A stretch of DNA of 64,000 nt from assembly GCF_048213115.1 (NCBI RefSeq), contig NZ_CP172404.1, positions 3,916,236 through 3,980,235 of the forward strand, written 5' to 3'. The notes under the pieces were generated by a model. It was given only the letters and a program-made list of their open reading frames with translations, was not told the DNA's origin and made no database searches. Position numbers and translations under genes: made by a program. This stretch comes from Niveibacterium terrae. GTDB taxonomy: Bacteria > Pseudomonadota > Gammaproteobacteria > Burkholderiales > Rhodocyclaceae. Shown piece by piece: positions 25,157-34,395 of the stretch. How positions within the stretch are numbered: the first letter of the stretch is position 1; every line of letters starts with the position of its first letter.

Positions 25157-26158
25157 CTAGCTGTCTTCGAACAACCACTCGCCTCCGTCCTGGGGACGGC
25201 CACATTCATTCGGGTTATCGTGTACGACATCGAAGGCATGGCAGCGCCAATGGGTTGGAGCGTGGCCCTCGGCCGCAAGTTGGTGCCGTTCGCGCATCAG
25301 CGCGCAGCGCGCGGATTGTGCATCCGGAAAACGGCGGTCGCGCGACTTCTCTGCAATCGCCCGAACACGCTCGCGCGCCGCCTTCAAGCGTGCACTCAAA
25401 CTGAGGCGCTGCGACTGAATTGCCGTCTGGCTTGCAGCCCGCGCAGTCTGTTCAGCAATCTCTTGCCGCTGCGCCTCGACCGCTTTGCGCGCAGCCATCC
25501 GTTCAGCTTCGGACGAAGCCTGCTCTGCCTGGCGAGCCAAACTCTCCCGCCGAACAAGAGCTTGCACAGCTTCACGCATCTCGAGGCGCGCTGCAGCCGA
25601 GAAGAGGCTCCCCTTCGGGATAGGAGCAGCCAGAGGCGTTTCAGATTCTAGGCGGGCGAGCTCGGAGAGCGTTTCGCGCAGCTCGGCCAGACCTGAAGTG
25701 AGAGCTGGATCGGAAGGCGCGGCGAGAACTGCCGCCTGGGCTCGTTCGGACAGGGGCAGGCCACAGCAGGAACAGAAATCGAAAAAGTTCTTTGTCCCGC
25801 AGTGAGAGCAGACAAGACCCTGTTGGTTGCAACCGCATTCCTCGCAAAACTGTGCCTCATCCGGAAGCGGGGCATAGCAGAAACGGCATTGTCCATTGAG
25901 CAACCAGTGGCCACAGGCCTGGCAGAAGTCACAGCCCTCGGCGGGATGACCACAGCAGGGACAGGCGTCGTCGAGCGCTTGGCCACATTCAATGCAGAAC
26001 CGCGCCCCCGTTTCGCAGGAAGCCTGACAAAAAGGGCAGTGCAATTGAATTTCTGGATCGGCCTGAACAACTGCCCCGGAAGTCTGGTCGTGCTGCAGAC
26101 TTTGGCTGGACGAGGGAGCCGGGGCGATCTGCCCTGAGGGCTGTGGCAGAGAACTCAT
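25157..26158 (-). CDS. multi-zinc-ribbon coiled-coil protein, first gene of the signalling operon
   Basis: 333 residues from ATG 26158. After a Pro/Ser/Gln-rich start, residues 41-132 contain about eight CxxC-type knuckles (CPFC, CIEC, CPCC, CDFCQAC, CRFC, CEEC, CSHC, CSCC), enough for four zinc sites in the double-zinc-ribbon style. Residues about 150-290 are Ala/Glu/Arg/Gln-rich and predicted coiled coil (ARKAVEAQRQEIAEQTARA). The tail has further His/Cys (THWRCHAFDVVHDNPNEC). No enzyme motif. It precedes the AAA+ gene by 58 nt. Three of the first proteins of this operon carry zinc ribbons, suggesting a shared assembly surface. The frame continues 32 codons upstream without resemblance to anything; start uncertain. 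Confidence 0.8.
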   Translation of the reverse strand: MSSLPQPSGQIAPAPSSSQSLQHDQTSGAVVQADPEIQLHCPFCQASCETGARFCIECGQALDDACPCCGHPAEGCDFCQACGHWLLNGQCRFCYAPLPDEAQFCEECGCNQQGLVCSHCGTKNFFDFCSCCGLPLSERAQAAVLAAPSDPALTSGLAELRETLSELARLESETPLAAPIPKGSLFSAAARLEMREAVQALVRRESLARQAEQASSEAERMAARKAVEAQRQEIAEQTARAASQTAIQSQRLSLSARLKAARERVRAIAEKSRDRRFPDAQSARCALMRERHQLAAEGHAPTHWRCHAFDVVHDNPNECGRPQDGGEWLFEDS

Positions 26159-26490
26159 CGTTATCTCGAATAAGCGGTATTCAGCAGCAGAGCCCTGGAA
26201 ACTGGTCAGCCACATGGACCACCAAGCTGATTGACGCCTACAGTCTATCAGCACTTTTCACCGATTCGGAGAGTACTAAGAGAGGGTTTACTCCGTGCAG
26301 ATTTCACTCGGAAGGGGCACTCAGGCCCCCCCCAGAAGGACTGGTGAAACCGCTGCTTCATGTACATCAAGGTAAAAGTGGGCCGCACATGATTAGGAGG
26401 AATGCGCCAGAGTAGTGGCAGTCAATTTTTGCAAATTTCGCGATCGTTCTGCGCAATCCCGCACTCCGGGCCTGAAAGAGTTTTGGCACT
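26159..26490. other. divergent intergenic region between the signalling operon and the TonB-like gene
   Basis: About 330 nt that should hold both promoters. I see no convincing -35/-10 pair, no operator palindrome and no small gene. The short frames here lack ribosome sites and family features. Confidence 0.5.
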
Positions 26491-28152
26491 ATGGGTCGCT
26501 TGCCACTCCAGGTCACGCGGACCCGACCGATGAATGCCGAACGCGGACGGCTGACTTTTGCGATCCTGCTCTCGCTGCAGCTTCACGCGCTGCTGCTGAG
26601 CCTCATCTTCGCAGGCCAGGGAATCGGGCTGCCCGGCTTCGCCTTTCCGTGGCAGAAGCGCTGGGCGCTGGCGCCCGATCTGCGGGTGATGCTGATGCGC
26701 AGCGCGGCGGCAGCCCCGAGTGCAGGCATTGGCTCGCCCCCGGCGCCGCAGACACGGACGAATCTTGAACCCGCCGCGCCCCCCGCTGACGGGGCGATGA
26801 GCGGCGAGGCCGTCCCCGCACCGGCGCCGATTACACAGGTCGCGGTGATCGCGCTGGAGCGCGCCGAAGAACCCGCGTTTCTCGTTCCGCCCCCTCCGCC
26901 GACCACGATCGCGCCGCGTGCCGGGCAGACCAAGACGCTGCAGCCGCGCAATGAAGCCGAAGCCCGCCGCGCCGAAGCCGAGCAAATGGAGATCGTCGTC
27001 GAGGAAGACGACAAGCTCGCGCGGCAACAGCAAGCCCAGCAGCTTGAAGCCGAGCGGATCGAAGCTGAGCGCCGCGAAGCCGCACGGCAAGCCACAGCAA
27101 GGCTCGAAGAGCAGAAGCGGGAGGAAGCCCGCCAAGCCACGATTCGGGCCGAAGCCGCGCGATTGGAAGCAGAGCGCATCGAGATCGCTCGTCTGGCCGA
27201 AGCCAGGCGCGAAGCGCAAAGGCAGGAGGAGGCACGGCTTGCCGCAACCCGTGTCGAAGCAGCACGGCGTGAGGCCGAAAGAGTCGAAGCCGAACGACTG
27301 AGCGCACTCCGTGCCAAGGCGGTCGAGGCCGAGCGCCGCGAAACCGCACGACTGGCCAGCGCGAAGCTCGCTGAACAGAAGCGGGAGGAGGCCCTTCAGG
27401 CTGCCGCCCAGGCCGAGGCGGCACGACGGGAAGCGGAGCGCCGCGAAACCGAAGCTCTGGCTACAGCGAAACTCGAAGCACAAAGGCAGCAAGCAAGACT
27501 CGCCGCAGCCCGCGCTGAAGCGGATCGGCTCGCCGCCGAACGCCGCGAAGCCGCCCGCTCGGCCGCAGCAAAACTCGAAGCTCAGAAGCGGGAGGAAGCC
27601 CGTCAGACCGCGGCCAGACTCGATGTAGAAAAACTTGAAGCCGAACGCCGCGAAACCGCGCGTCTGGCTGCGGCTAAACTCGAAGCTCTGAAAAGGGAGG
27701 AGCGGGAAGAGGACGAGCGGCGCATCGCGCGAAGGCAGGCCATGGGCCGCCAGCTCGACGAGGAGGCCGCACGCGCGAGACTGCCCCTGAGCCTGAGCAC
27801 CGCGCGCCGCGTCCGGCTATGGGGGCGCAGCGACCCCAATATCGAACTCGTCGAGTACGCCGAAGCTTGGGCGCGGCGAATCCAGCTCAACACGCCGGTC
27901 GAGACGGTCAGCAAGATCGCGAAGCAGCCGCACACCCACCCGATGGTGACCGTCGCGCTGCGCAGCGACGGTTCGGTGGAGTCGATCAATTTCGTCATCT
28001 CCAGCGGCGTCGCGGACATCGACGAAGCGATACGCCGCATCGTGCTCAGCCACGCTCCCTATCCGGCTTTTCCGCCCGGGCTGTCCCGCCAGTACGACGT
28101 GATCGAGATCCGCCGGACCTGGCAGTTCGACAGCGCGGTGCGGCTGTACTGA
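26491..28152 (+). CDS. TolA/TonB-like envelope protein with long coiled coil and TonB C-terminal domain
   Basis: 553 residues. A single N-terminal membrane helix (FAILLSLQLHALLLSLIF), a Pro-rich stretch (VPPPPPTTIAPR), then some 270 residues of Glu/Ala/Arg-rich coiled coil with loosely repeated 'EAERREAAR' units, and a C-terminal TonB_C-like domain (VTVALRSDGSVESINFVISS, IDEAIRRIVLSHAPYPAFPP). The layout is that of TolA or long TonB proteins spanning the periplasm. No ExbB/ExbD or TolQR gene is next to it. ATG 26491 or ATG 26530 (MNAERGRL) may be the start; neither has a strong ribosome site. Divergent from the kinase/AAA+ operon and followed by the kelch gene. Confidence 0.8.
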   Translation: MGRLPLQVTRTRPMNAERGRLTFAILLSLQLHALLLSLIFAGQGIGLPGFAFPWQKRWALAPDLRVMLMRSAAAAPSAGIGSPPAPQTRTNLEPAAPPADGAMSGEAVPAPAPITQVAVIALERAEEPAFLVPPPPPTTIAPRAGQTKTLQPRNEAEARRAEAEQMEIVVEEDDKLARQQQAQQLEAERIEAERREAARQATARLEEQKREEARQATIRAEAARLEAERIEIARLAEARREAQRQEEARLAATRVEAARREAERVEAERLSALRAKAVEAERRETARLASAKLAEQKREEALQAAAQAEAARREAERRETEALATAKLEAQRQQARLAAARAEADRLAAERREAARSAAAKLEAQKREEARQTAARLDVEKLEAERRETARLAAAKLEALKREEREEDERRIARRQAMGRQLDEEAARARLPLSLSTARRVRLWGRSDPNIELVEYAEAWARRIQLNTPVETVSKIAKQPHTHPMVTVALRSDGSVESINFVISSGVADIDEAIRRIVLSHAPYPAFPPGLSRQYDVIEIRRTWQFDSAVRLY

Positions 28153-28429
28153 GAGCCCCGCGTCGCTCAGGCAGAGCTCGGTAGCGCTCGTTTTTCCAGT
28201 CCCGACCGAAAATTGTTCCGTCCATCGTCGGCAAATTTGTGGGGGGCAATATATTGTTCGGCATCAAGCGCTCGGCCGCCTGGGCGCGGAGAATTGCCTC
28301 CGACAGGAAGACGCCCGCAAAATCGGCTTCAACAGAACCGGCGAGCCTGGTGCAAGCCAAACAGGCCACCCAAAATGGGTGGATTGCCAAGCCTGAGCCT
28401 GCCGACATCCCCTCAAGAGGACTGCCCCC

Positions 28430-31400
28430 ATGCGCCAGATGCTCCGGAATACCCGAGCGAGCCTTCTTTCCGCGCTGTTCATCGTTTCCGCTTGCGTGCT
28501 GGCCAGCGGCAGCGCGGAGGCTCCGCTCCCTCCGGTCGGACTTGCCCCCGACCAAGCCGGGGTGGCGGGTAAATTCGCTTATCTCGGCGCTTATCCGCAA
28601 GATTCCGGCAACCAGAGCGTGGCGGCGCTGCCCGATGGCAAGCTGTTCTTCTACGGCGTCAACTCCGAGTCCTTCCTGCCAGAAAGCGGAAAACCACCGG
28701 CGATCCGCCACCGCCTCGAATCCGGGGCGTCCCGTTACGTGCTCGCCGAGCCCAAGCTCTGGGATCCCGCGCGGCGCGCCTGGGCGAAGGTGGCACGGCC
28801 GCCCGAGTGCCCGCACAACAGCCTGCTGGCGACGACGACGGCGCTGCCGGACGGCAAGGTATTGGTGGCAGGAGGACTCTGCGACCGTGCCCGAATGCTC
28901 GACGACCATGAACCCCACCATCCGCACACCGCGCTGTCGCTGTGGGACGGCGCGAGCCGAAGCTGGCTGCCGGCGCCTTCGCTGGCGACGAGCCGGATCT
29001 TCCACACGGCCAACCTGCTCAAGGACAACAGCGTCCTGATCGTCGGCGGCGAAAGCGACCCCGAAGGCGTGGCCGACGGCGTCGAGCCGGTCCTCGATGC
29101 TGTCGAGCGTTACCACGAGGGCAGGGTCGAATCGCTGCCGCCACTCCACCACGCCCGGGCCGCGCACACGGCGACGCCGCTGGCGGACGGCTCGCTGCTC
29201 GTGGTGGGAGGCTTCGATGCGCAGGGCAGGGCGATCGACTCGGTCGAGCTCTGGGATCCGGTGCGCTCCGCGTGGCGGCAGATGCCGCCTCTGCACACGG
29301 CCCGCTTCGGGCACAGCGCAACGCTGCTCGAAGATGGCCGCGTGATGATCGCCGGCGGCAAGGATAGGAATGGCGCATCGCTCGGCTCGGTCGAGATCTT
29401 TCAGAGCGCGACGGCCCGTTGGTCGCCGGGCCGGCCGCTGCTCCAGCCGCTCTACGAACACACCGCGATCCGCTTGAGCAACGGCAACGTACTGGTCGCC
29501 GGAGGCGGCCGGCCCAAGGCCGAAGCCGTGCGCACCGCGATGCTGTGGGACAAGGCAAGCGGAGAATGGCGCCCGGCAGGGATGCGGGGGGTGCAATACG
29601 GCGATGAGCGCGCCCATCGCGTCAACCTGCTGGCGCTTCCCGATGGCAGCGCGCGCGTTTTCGGTCCGTCCTGGATCCTGCGCTGGACACCGCTCAAGGA
29701 CGCGCCTAACAGCAAAATGCTTCATGGCGAGTACCGGCGCTTTGCGGTCAGCGCCTTGCCCGACGGACGCGTTCTGATCTCGGGCGGTTTGGATGATGAT
29801 GCCTTCCTCGACAAAGCCGAAGTCTATGACCCGGTGCGCGACAGCTTCTCGCTGACCGGGCGGATGCACCAGGCCAGGCACTCGCACTCCAGCCTCGTTC
29901 TCGACGACGGTTCGGTCCTCGTGGCGGGCGGATGGGTCCGCTCGCCCGACGATACCGGCCATCCCGCGGGCAGCTCGCCCGAGCGCTGGAATCCGACCAG
30001 CGGGAGCTGGAGCCTGATCGGCAGCATCCGCTTCGACTGGCAGGAACGGATAGAGATGGGCAAGCTCAGCGACGGAACCGTGCTCTTCGTCGCGTCGCGC
30101 GAACTCTCCGACGCAGACCCCGTGCCGCCACGCTTCCGTGCCTGGTCCTGGGATCCGAAGACGGGCTTGGTGCAGGAAAAAACGGTTCCGGTGACGCCGC
30201 GCCCGGGCGCCGGCATCGCGATCCGGCCGGACGCCAGCGTCCTCTTCGCGGGCGGCGGCGGCGCACAGCTCTGGTCCAGCCGCAGCAACGCGGTGACGAA
30301 ACTCGAGGCACCGCTCGAAGGCTTCTACCAGCAGCCCAGGACGCTGGTGCTGAAAAACGGCAATGTCGTGCTGGCCGATTACTCGGCGCTCGACGTCAAT
30401 CAGCCCGAGCAAACGCATGCAGTCCAGCTCTGGAACGCCACGACAGGGCAGTGGAGCCGACTGCCTCCGCTCGGAAGCGACGAGAGCCAGAGCCTGCTCG
30501 AACTGCCCGACGGCACCCTGGTCTCGCGGCGCTCCCGGCTGCCCCCCGGCGCGAGCGCCTGGGACAAAACCAATCAGGTTCAGGGCCTCTATCCCCAGCC
30601 GCTCCAGCTGGCGTCGGGCAAGCTGCTGTCCTTCGATTCCCGCCCACCCCATGTCGCACGCTATCACCCGGAGAGCCGGCGCTGGGAAGCCCTGTTCGAC
30701 CCGCACAGCGAGCCGAACTGGCGCACCCCACCCGCGCTGGCACCGCTCGCCGACGGGCGCCTGATGGCGCTGGGACGGGCCGGCTTCGGCATCGATTCGC
30801 CATACTCCGCCTACCTGTGGGATCCGAAGAGCGACACCTGGTCCCAAGCCGGATCGCTGGTCCGGCTCTACAGCTCCGGTCAGGCGATGCAGCTTCCCTC
30901 CGGGCGCGTGCTGCACCTGGGGGTGCTCAGTGGCACCGAGACCGTCTGCGAAATCTGGCAGCCCCAGGACAATAGTTGGACTTTCTGCGGCACGCTGACC
31001 CATCCGACCGACAGCAACGAGTCCGCGCTGCGCCCGCTCGCCGACGGCCGCGCGGCCGTCCTGTCGCGCCCCAATGAGGCCTTCGTTTTCCAGGATGGCA
31101 GCAGCAGTTGGGCGAAGATGAAATTCGAGCTCAACACCGAAAACTGGCGTTTCGGCGCGCCCGCCGCCTCCGATAAGGGCTATTACGGCCGGGTCTACGA
31201 CGAAGGGGCGGGGCGCTGGGTCGACGCCAGCGCGATGGCGGACGCCCATGCCCGCTATTCCAACCGCCGCACTATCGATGCGCTGTGGGACGACGCGCAT
31301 CACCAGTGGGCCTATGTGCTGCCGCGGCTCCGTGGCCTGGGCAGGGACGCGTTCTTCCTGCCGGACGCTTGCGCGCTGTCCCCGTCGCCGCTGCGCCTGT

Positions 31401-32314
31401 TCAACTGGCACACCGGCAAGGTCCAGCCTCTGGCCGACCCCGGCTTCGGAGTGGATGCGGGCAGCCGGATGGCGCTGCTCAAAGACGGCACGGTCGTGAT
31501 GGCCGGCGTGGGCCGGGAGCTTTTCCACCGCAAAGCGGGTTGCCAGGGCTTCGCACCCGAGCCCGGCGATGCGTTTCTGATGCAACCCGAATGGGACCAG
31601 GGCGCTCCTGCCGTGGCGAAGCCATCAGCGACACCGCTGGGTGAGCCGCTGAACAAGCAGGTCCTGAGCGGATTGAGGAAGTACGCTTACCCGGCTCTGC
31701 TCGCGCTGCTGCTGGTCGGCTTTCTGGTCTGGCGGCAGCGCAGCCGCGTCTGGCAGGCGGAAAGACTGGCCCGCCGACTGGCGCCCGAGTCGCGCCCGCC
31801 CGAACGCAGCACGCGCGAATCCCCGGGCTCACGCTGGGCGCTGCGCGGCCTCTTCTTGCTGGGCGCCGCGGCGATCGTGACGTCCTTGCTGATCACCCCG
31901 GCGCGGCATGCCAAGACGAATGCCAGTGGCGAAGCGGCGCAGGCGAAACAGGGCAGACGGCCCTCTGTGCTCGATTGGCTCAAGGAGCGCACCGGGATCG
32001 GCAAGAACATCCCCTGTCGCTTCGTGGGCCTGTGGTCGCTGAACGGCCCCAACCGCGCCCACCGGATCTCGCTGAAGGACGACGGCAGCTATCTGATCGA
32101 GGCCGACCCGGTGATGGGAGAAAGAGCTTATCGGGGAAGCTGGGAAGTCAAAGGCGGCAAGATGATCTGGCACGACACCACCAATCCCTTCGAGCCCGAC
32201 ATCAACCCGATCTCGGACGAAGGCGAGGGCCACTTCACGCTGACCGAAATGAATGGCGCGCAGACCCGCGTCGTCCGGATCGAGACGATCAAATCGGAGC
32301 GCTGCGGGCAGTGA
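28430..32314 (+). CDS. giant kelch-repeat protein with two C-terminal membrane helices and a lipocalin-like end domain
   Basis: 1294 residues from ATG 28430, preceded by AGAGGA at 8 nt. The start has a lipoprotein-type signal (SALFIVSACVLASG; Cys22 in VSAC). Residues ~50-1060 are kelch/galactose-oxidase-like beta-propeller repeats, each with a phrase such as LPDGKVLVAGG, LADGSLLVVGG, LEDGRVMIAGG or LPDGRVLISGG, enough for more than one propeller. Two hydrophobic helices follow (YPALLALLLVGFLVW and GLFLLGAAAIVTSLLI), then a ~100-residue domain (FVGLWSLNGPNRAHRISLKD, GSYLIEADPVMGERAYRGSW) like small lipocalin-type folds. A surface or periplasmic binding scaffold is likely; no catalytic motif seen. 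Confidence 0.85.
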   Translation: MRQMLRNTRASLLSALFIVSACVLASGSAEAPLPPVGLAPDQAGVAGKFAYLGAYPQDSGNQSVAALPDGKLFFYGVNSESFLPESGKPPAIRHRLESGASRYVLAEPKLWDPARRAWAKVARPPECPHNSLLATTTALPDGKVLVAGGLCDRARMLDDHEPHHPHTALSLWDGASRSWLPAPSLATSRIFHTANLLKDNSVLIVGGESDPEGVADGVEPVLDAVERYHEGRVESLPPLHHARAAHTATPLADGSLLVVGGFDAQGRAIDSVELWDPVRSAWRQMPPLHTARFGHSATLLEDGRVMIAGGKDRNGASLGSVEIFQSATARWSPGRPLLQPLYEHTAIRLSNGNVLVAGGGRPKAEAVRTAMLWDKASGEWRPAGMRGVQYGDERAHRVNLLALPDGSARVFGPSWILRWTPLKDAPNSKMLHGEYRRFAVSALPDGRVLISGGLDDDAFLDKAEVYDPVRDSFSLTGRMHQARHSHSSLVLDDGSVLVAGGWVRSPDDTGHPAGSSPERWNPTSGSWSLIGSIRFDWQERIEMGKLSDGTVLFVASRELSDADPVPPRFRAWSWDPKTGLVQEKTVPVTPRPGAGIAIRPDASVLFAGGGGAQLWSSRSNAVTKLEAPLEGFYQQPRTLVLKNGNVVLADYSALDVNQPEQTHAVQLWNATTGQWSRLPPLGSDESQSLLELPDGTLVSRRSRLPPGASAWDKTNQVQGLYPQPLQLASGKLLSFDSRPPHVARYHPESRRWEALFDPHSEPNWRTPPALAPLADGRLMALGRAGFGIDSPYSAYLWDPKSDTWSQAGSLVRLYSSGQAMQLPSGRVLHLGVLSGTETVCEIWQPQDNSWTFCGTLTHPTDSNESALRPLADGRAAVLSRPNEAFVFQDGSSSWAKMKFELNTENWRFGAPAASDKGYYGRVYDEGAGRWVDASAMADAHARYSNRRTIDALWDDAHHQWAYVLPRLRGLGRDAFFLPDACALSPSPLRLFNWHTGKVQPLADPGFGVDAGSRMALLKDGTVVMAGVGRELFHRKAGCQGFAPEPGDAFLMQPEWDQGAPAVAKPSATPLGEPLNKQVLSGLRKYAYPALLALLLVGFLVWRQRSRVWQAERLARRLAPESRPPERSTRESPGSRWALRGLFLLGAAAIVTSLLITPARHAKTNASGEAAQAKQGRRPSVLDWLKERTGIGKNIPCRFVGLWSLNGPNRAHRISLKDDGSYLIEADPVMGERAYRGSWEVKGGKMIWHDTTNPFEPDINPISDEGEGHFTLTEMNGAQTRVVRIETIKSERCGQ

Positions 32315-32329
32315 GGGGGAAGCCCCGCC

Positions 32330-32914
32330 TCAGTCCGAACCGGGATGGTCGCGCGGGACTTGGCGCAGGTATTCGGCGAGGCTATCGCCTTCGGGGAGCA
32401 GGACCAGCGTGCGGATCGTGTGCTTGAGGCGGCCCATCGTCACGTTCTCACGGCGGCGGGCTTCGCGGTAGCCGCAGCGCTGCCAGAAGTCTTCACCACG
32501 GGCATTGCCAACGATGACGCCGAGGCGGATCCAGCGCGCCCCTTGGGCGCGCATCCAGTCGAGCAGCGCGGAATGGAAAGCACGGCCGACGCCCTGGTGC
32601 TGGCAGTCGGGTCTGACCAGAAAAAATCCGATGTGCCAAACCAGGGGCGCCAGCAGCCCGGCGATCACCTGCGCAAACCCCAGCAGGCGCCCGTCCTCGC
32701 CCCGCCAGCCCAGCTTCCAGACTGCTTCATAAGGCATCGTATCCGGCGGGCGGGAATCCATCTCGCGCAGCGCCTCGCCTTCCGTCGCCGGAGCGCCGGT
32801 GGCCAGGAGGTAGTAAGCCACGTTCGCGGCCAGCAAGGCCTGAAGTTCATCGACGTGCCCATGATCCAAGCAGATGAGCTGACCGGGGGGAGTAGCAAGG
32901 AGGGGGGCGGGCAT
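32330..32914 (-). CDS. GNAT-family N-acetyltransferase
   Basis: 194 residues. The acetyl-CoA site is visible as FFLVRPDCQHQGVGRAFHSA (motif A, Q/RxxGxG/A) with a preceding strand WHIGFFLV and a following FWQRCGYREARRR. No substrate can be assigned. ATG 32914 follows GGAG at about 10 nt. Convergent with the kelch gene, 15 nt apart; the HipA-like gene lies 27 nt upstream on the same strand, so both may share one transcript. Confidence 0.88.
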   Translation of the reverse strand: MPAPLLATPPGQLICLDHGHVDELQALLAANVAYYLLATGAPATEGEALREMDSRPPDTMPYEAVWKLGWRGEDGRLLGFAQVIAGLLAPLVWHIGFFLVRPDCQHQGVGRAFHSALLDWMRAQGARWIRLGVIVGNARGEDFWQRCGYREARRRENVTMGRLKHTIRTLVLLPEGDSLAEYLRQVPRDHPGSD

Positions 32915-32941
32915 CGGTGCTGCGCTCCATGAGGGAAGTCT

Positions 32942-34285
32942 TTACCCCAGCCGCGCGATCCGCTCTGTCGCCAGGGCCAGATGCGCGTCCAGCGCGGCGA
33001 GGCAAGGGGCAAAACGCGGGCTGAAGCCGGGTGTGGTTTTCAGGCGGGCGAGGAGGGTGAGCGCCAATGCTTCAGCTTGCCGCCAGGTATCGCTGGCAAT
33101 GTCGCTGCGCAGGCTCGGCTCTGACAAGGTTTCCGGCAGCCCGCCGCCGCTCCTCGGCGCGAAGGCCATCGCGGTCATGTCATAGGCGGGCGCGAGCGCA
33201 TAAGGCCGGCCGTCATCCGAGAGGAAGGACAGGTTGCCCTTGTGCATGTCGGTATTGCCGATCAGGCTGCCGAAGGCCCACAGCAGCGCCGAACCAGCGA
33301 CGGCTTCCTGCCTGACGATGCGCTCCTCAGCGAGGCGGCGCGTGATCTCCGGCCAGATTCCGGTGGCGGCGCCGACGAACTCGGCGTCGAGCATCGCGAG
33401 CGAGTGCAGCGCGTGGCGCCCGCTCTCGCCGACGCGGTCGAAACGCTCGACTTCGAGGAAGCGCTGACCCGCGGTATCGATCAAGCGGGTGCGAGCCGCC
33501 GGGATACCGGCTTCGCGCAGGGTCTCGAGCGCCAAATGCTCGACCTGGAGCAGGTCTCGCCAGCGCTCGCTGACCGGGCTGTCTTCCGCTTCGCTGAATT
33601 TGACAAGCACATGCCGCGCGCCAAGCTCCGTCGCCGCATACGCGGTGAACTTCGGTTGCTCGCCGCCCGCCGACGAACCGGGGCGCTCGCCCAGGGCGGC
33701 TTCACTGGCCAGCTGTGGATATACCCTGAGCTTGTCGGCTTCGCTGATGAGGCTGGGCGCGGGGCTGGCGAGAAACAGTTCACGGGCGTGCTCGCCCAGC
33801 AGCAGGTTGCCGGGGAGGTCGAACGCGTGGGCCAACAGCGCGCGCAGGGTATCGGTATCGGACCAGTCCCCGAGGCGCGCCGGCAAGCCCAGCGCGGCAC
33901 CGTGGCGGGCCACATAGGCGCGACCGAGATAGCCGGCGGGGCGCATGTCGGCCAGCCACCAGGGCAGGCCTTCGCTGTACAGGCTTCGTCCATCGGCCTG
34001 CCGCATCACGAAGCCCTCGGGCCGCACCGGGATCAGCGTGCCGAGCAGACCGAGCCGACCTTCCGCATCGACGCGATGCACCGGCATCTCGGGCAGGCCG
34101 CGCAGAGTATCGCGCAGCGCGTACTGAATGGATCGCGCCGCGCCCAGGCGAAGGACGGACTCCCCCAGCTCGGCCATCGCGCGCGACAGGCTTGGCTGAC
34201 TTATGTCCAATTTTTCAATGAGTTGGCGAGAAGTCCGGGGGCCTTCCGCGAGCTGATCGCGAATCCGCTCCGCGTTCGAAGACAT
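32942..34285 (-). CDS. yjjJ: HipA-family kinase-fold protein with N-terminal HTH (YjjJ type)
   Basis: 447 residues. Residues 1-60 are a winged-helix domain (TSRQLIEKLDISQPSLSRAM), then a HipA N-like part and the HipA kinase fold: the Gly-rich loop SSAGGEQPKF, the ATP Lys in HVLVKFSE, the catalytic Asp in SLIGNTDMHKGNLSFL and the metal Asp in LAPAYDMTAMAF. Enterobacterial YjjJ has the same HTH-HipA architecture and length. In classical hipBA a separate HipB does the DNA binding; here the HTH is fused and no hipB is next to it. It may repress itself through the TGAAT cluster just before its start. Confidence 0.88.
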   Translation of the reverse strand: MSSNAERIRDQLAEGPRTSRQLIEKLDISQPSLSRAMAELGESVLRLGAARSIQYALRDTLRGLPEMPVHRVDAEGRLGLLGTLIPVRPEGFVMRQADGRSLYSEGLPWWLADMRPAGYLGRAYVARHGAALGLPARLGDWSDTDTLRALLAHAFDLPGNLLLGEHARELFLASPAPSLISEADKLRVYPQLASEAALGERPGSSAGGEQPKFTAYAATELGARHVLVKFSEAEDSPVSERWRDLLQVEHLALETLREAGIPAARTRLIDTAGQRFLEVERFDRVGESGRHALHSLAMLDAEFVGAATGIWPEITRRLAEERIVRQEAVAGSALLWAFGSLIGNTDMHKGNLSFLSDDGRPYALAPAYDMTAMAFAPRSGGGLPETLSEPSLRSDIASDTWRQAEALALTLLARLKTTPGFSPRFAPCLAALDAHLALATERIARLG

Positions 34286-34289
34286 GACT

Positions 34290-34317
34290 TGAATGAATTT
34301 GTGAATGGATAATGAAT
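34290..34317. promoter_or_regulatory. four TGAAT repeats upstream of the HTH-HipA gene
   Basis: TGAAT occurs at 34290, 34294, 34302 and 34313 (plus strand), all within 33 nt of the start codon at 34285. Such a cluster in an AT-richer strip is a plausible binding site for the fused HTH of the adjacent gene. This is inference from position only. Confidence 0.35.
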
Positions 34318-34395
34318 AGATACTATCAGGCAGGTGTACTTAAGGCCACTAGCTTTGCCTGGCGGGCGCGCACGTCCTCGTGCGCGCCCGCCAGG

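Noticed and set aside
28046..31585. 1179-codon minus-strand open frame
   Set aside because: Antisense of the kelch gene; long only because of high GC. Low-complexity Arg/Gln/His composition and no motifs.
32942..34285. Classical hipBA toxin-antitoxin pair
   Set aside because: No separate hipB gene; the HTH is fused to the kinase-fold protein as in YjjJ.
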